Shown one piece after another: positions 62,666 through 64,000 of a DNA stretch of 64,000 nt. The stretch is from Psychroserpens jangbogonensis. Lineage in GTDB: Bacteria; Bacteroidota; Bacteroidia; Flavobacteriales; Flavobacteriaceae. The stretch spans positions 1-64,000 of the forward strand of contig NZ_JSWG01000001.1 in assembly GCF_000797465.1 (NCBI RefSeq), written 5' to 3'. The position numbers and the translations under genes are program-made. Under the pieces are notes generated by a model. It saw only the letters and a list, made by a program, of their open reading frames with translations. It searched no databases and had not been told where the DNA came from. Positions within the stretch are counted from its first letter, which is position 1, and every line of letters begins with the position of its first letter.

Positions 62666-63063
62666 TTATACTGAACTTTAAAAATATCGATTAAGAAATC
62701 TGGCGGAACTATTTTATTTGGAAAGCTTTCCATTAAATCAAGAACTCTATTAATAGAATCATGACTTAAACCCATTCTTAATCCAAAATTATGAAGTTTC
62801 ACTAACTCTTTAGGACTAACTTCTATGTCCAAATTCATTAGTAATACTAATCTATGGAATTGCACAATACGTTCACTATGAGATTTAAGATTTACATACG
62901 TTATAGGATGCTCTATTAAATAGTTAAAATCTTCTTTTGAAATATCTAACTGTTTGGCTACCCCAAAAAGGAATCTATATTCAATGGATTTTATATTTTC
63001 ATTTGTCTGAGCGAAGGCTATCATTTCAGATAGTAGACTCAATTTTTCAACACGATTTATCAT
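62662..63063 (-). CDS. TerB-like helical protein
   Basis: 133 residues, all helical: MINRVEKLSLLSEMIAFAQT, then EYRFLFGVAKQLDISKEDFN, as in TerB/tellurite-resistance folds. In annotated genomes such small proteins near uvrB are sometimes, as I recall, mislabelled as excinuclease subunits; no such domain exists here. Metal binding or stress signalling is possible but not shown. Confidence 0.65.
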   Translation of the reverse strand: MINRVEKLSLLSEMIAFAQTNENIKSIEYRFLFGVAKQLDISKEDFNYLIEHPITYVNLKSHSERIVQFHRLVLLMNLDIEVSPKELVKLHNFGLRMGLSHDSINRVLDLMESFPNKIVPPDFLIDIFKVQYN

Positions 63064-63374
63064 TACGAGGGATTATGATTTTGATTTTTATAAAGTTAAT
63101 AAGTTTCTTTTGCTGTAAACCTTGATAAAACGTAGGTTATCGAAAAACGAGTCGCTTTTCATCGGTTTTTTCCTACTTTCATGCATAAATCAATTATAAC
63201 TATTTGATTGTTAGTATTTTATATAAAACATGCATTTCATCGATTATTCAGTCCATTAAAATTATTATCGATGAAATGCATCTTAAATAATTATATAATT
63301 TTATGTACATTCGTTTTTATTGGTTTTATTAGGAAAAGACCTCAATAAAAACCCAAATCACAAAAAACAATAGA
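63064..63374. other. Gene-free divergent region with long inverted repeat
   Basis: These 311 bases lie between the leftward TerB-like gene and the rightward DUF1456 gene and should contain both promoters. No TTTG/TAnnTTTG pair stood out. The main visible structure is the inverted repeat at 63230-63281. Confidence 0.5.
63230..63281. repeat. Perfect 15-bp inverted repeat, 22-base loop
   Basis: ATGCATTTCATCGAT (63230-63244) pairs with ATCGATGAAATGCAT (63267-63281) without mismatches. No T-run follows, so it is not a simple terminator. It could be a regulatory hairpin, an operator, or a remnant of a mobile element. Confidence 0.85.
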
Positions 63375-63617
63375 ATGACTAATAACGACATATTTAAAAA
63401 ATTAAGAGTAGCTCATAAACTTAGAGACGATGATATCGTGAAAATTTTAGAGTTGGTAGACTTCAGAATAACGAAAAGCGAGCTTAATGCCATGTTTAGA
63501 CGTGAAGATCATCCAAATTATATGGAATGTGGTGACCAAGTTTTAAGAAACTTCCTTAACGCATTAATAATCCATTTGCGTGGTCCGATGCCAAAACCTC
63601 AAAAAAGGAAGCTTTAA
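63375..63617 (+). CDS. Short DUF1456 protein
   Basis: 80 residues, MTNNDIFKKLRVAHKLRDDD onward. DUF1456 proteins usually hold two copies of a 70-residue unit (about 150 residues); this one keeps a single copy, with RREDHPNYMECGDQVLRNFL as the conserved block. It ends with a basic PKPQKRKL tail. The function of the family is unknown. Confidence 0.8.
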   Translation: MTNNDIFKKLRVAHKLRDDDIVKILELVDFRITKSELNAMFRREDHPNYMECGDQVLRNFLNALIIHLRGPMPKPQKRKL

Positions 63618-63699
63618 ATTATCATTATCGTAAAAATAAAAACCTTAACACAAAATGTTGATTTAAGACCGTAAATTGCATATTGATTAAATCGTCCCT

Positions 63700-64000
63700 A
63701 TGATTGACATTTCAAATGCAACTAAAGTCATTCCTAATATTACAGAAACTGAGATAAAAGCTCTTAATATAAGGTATAAATCGCTTACAGCAACTGAGCG
63801 AATTAAACAATTATACATCGACTTTGATGTGACAGAAGTTATGCTTACTAGTTCTTTTGCAGCTACTTCAGCATTTCTATTAAAGTTATTTTCTGAAGCG
63901 AATAAAAAGCAACAAGTTTTTTTTATTGATACTGGCTATCATTTTGAAGACACCTTAAAATACAAAGAACAACTTACCCAACAATATGGACTGAATGTCT
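63700..64000 (+). CDS. cysH: Phosphoadenylyl-sulfate reductase, 5' part
   Basis: The reading frame from ATG 63700 is open to the window end (100 codons). It encodes VMLTSSFAATSAFLLKLFSE, the SSFGAQ-type loop, and FFIDTGYHFEDTLKYKEQLT, matching the PAPS/APS reductase start. The conserved C-terminal ECG-type Cys region lies beyond the window, so the choice between PAPS and APS as substrate is open. It reduces activated sulfate to sulfite for cysteine synthesis. Confidence 0.85.
   Translation, partial: MIDISNATKVIPNITETEIKALNIRYKSLTATERIKQLYIDFDVTEVMLTSSFAATSAFLLKLFSEANKKQQVFFIDTGYHFEDTLKYKEQLTQQYGLNV

Noticed and set aside
62662-63063. Excinuclease subunit for the small protein beside uvrB
   Set aside because: 133 helical residues with no UvrB motifs; the complete uvrB is upstream.

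Overview
The window looks like chromosomal DNA of a marine-type member of the Flavobacteriaceae (Bacteroidota). The reasons are the AT-rich sequence, promoters of the Bacteroidota type (TTTG, about 19 bases, TAnnTTTG) lying almost on the start codons, weak Shine-Dalgarno signals, type IX secretion (T9SS) sorting domains, a split transketolase, a zeaxanthin gene set, and many SusD/porin-era style lipoproteins with a Cys after the signal peptide. No plasmid or phage backbone genes, integrase, transposase, rRNA or CRISPR array were seen.

Layout. 0-3.4 kb: the conserved thrS-infC-rpmI-rplT block, with infC starting at a non-standard ATA codon. 3.4-11.05 kb: an accessory module. It holds a divergent gene for a small protein made almost wholly of an 8-residue repeat (GARIIPKE), then a co-directional set: a class III nucleotide cyclase with TPRs, a one-pass membrane protein carrying degenerate copies of the same repeat, a caspase-like protease fused to an alpha/beta hydrolase and a helical-repeat tail, a TIR-domain membrane protein, and a one-pass membrane protein with an unknown C-terminal domain. 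The rplT terminator sequence is present again at the far end of the module (30 positions, one mismatch), so the module is bracketed by a direct repeat. This is the strongest candidate for an undescribed signalling or defence system. 11-16.2 kb: a second membrane class III cyclase, a conserved periplasmic protein, a sulfotransferase-like/class IV aminotransferase pair, and an AI-2E-type transporter.

16.2-27.5 kb: housekeeping genes (dnaB, accA, a DMT transporter, an LptF/LptG permease, tgt, split transketolase, a beta-barrel protein, an FKBP lipoprotein with calcium-binding-like repeats, an S4 RNA-binding protein, a phosphoribosyltransferase, aroK). 27.6-32.8 kb: tRNA-Lys(TTT), tRNA-Leu(GAG), a CarH-like B12-binding MerR regulator and the operon crtI-crtB-crtZ-crtY, which together suggest light-responsive zeaxanthin synthesis. 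32.8-41.9 kb: thioredoxin-like protein, repeat lipoprotein, Crp/Fnr regulator, aconitase, acyltransferase, a PHM-like copper protein overlapping an SCO1 gene, and an HTTM-like membrane protein.

42-47.2 kb: a MoxR ATPase and three SurA/parvulin-type periplasmic folding factors in one run. 47.4-56.5 kb: a T9SS type A protein, SRPBCC protein, two metallopeptidases (M1, M61), a methyltransferase, ridA, a TIGR02757-like protein and a family 2 glycosyltransferase. 56.6-60.2 kb: a giant T9SS type B surface protein with nine 74-residue repeats. 60.2-64 kb: uvrB, an AHSA1-type protein, a TerB-like protein, a short DUF1456 protein and the 5' part of cysH, cut by the window end. All calls are from reading sequence and family memory; no database search was possible.
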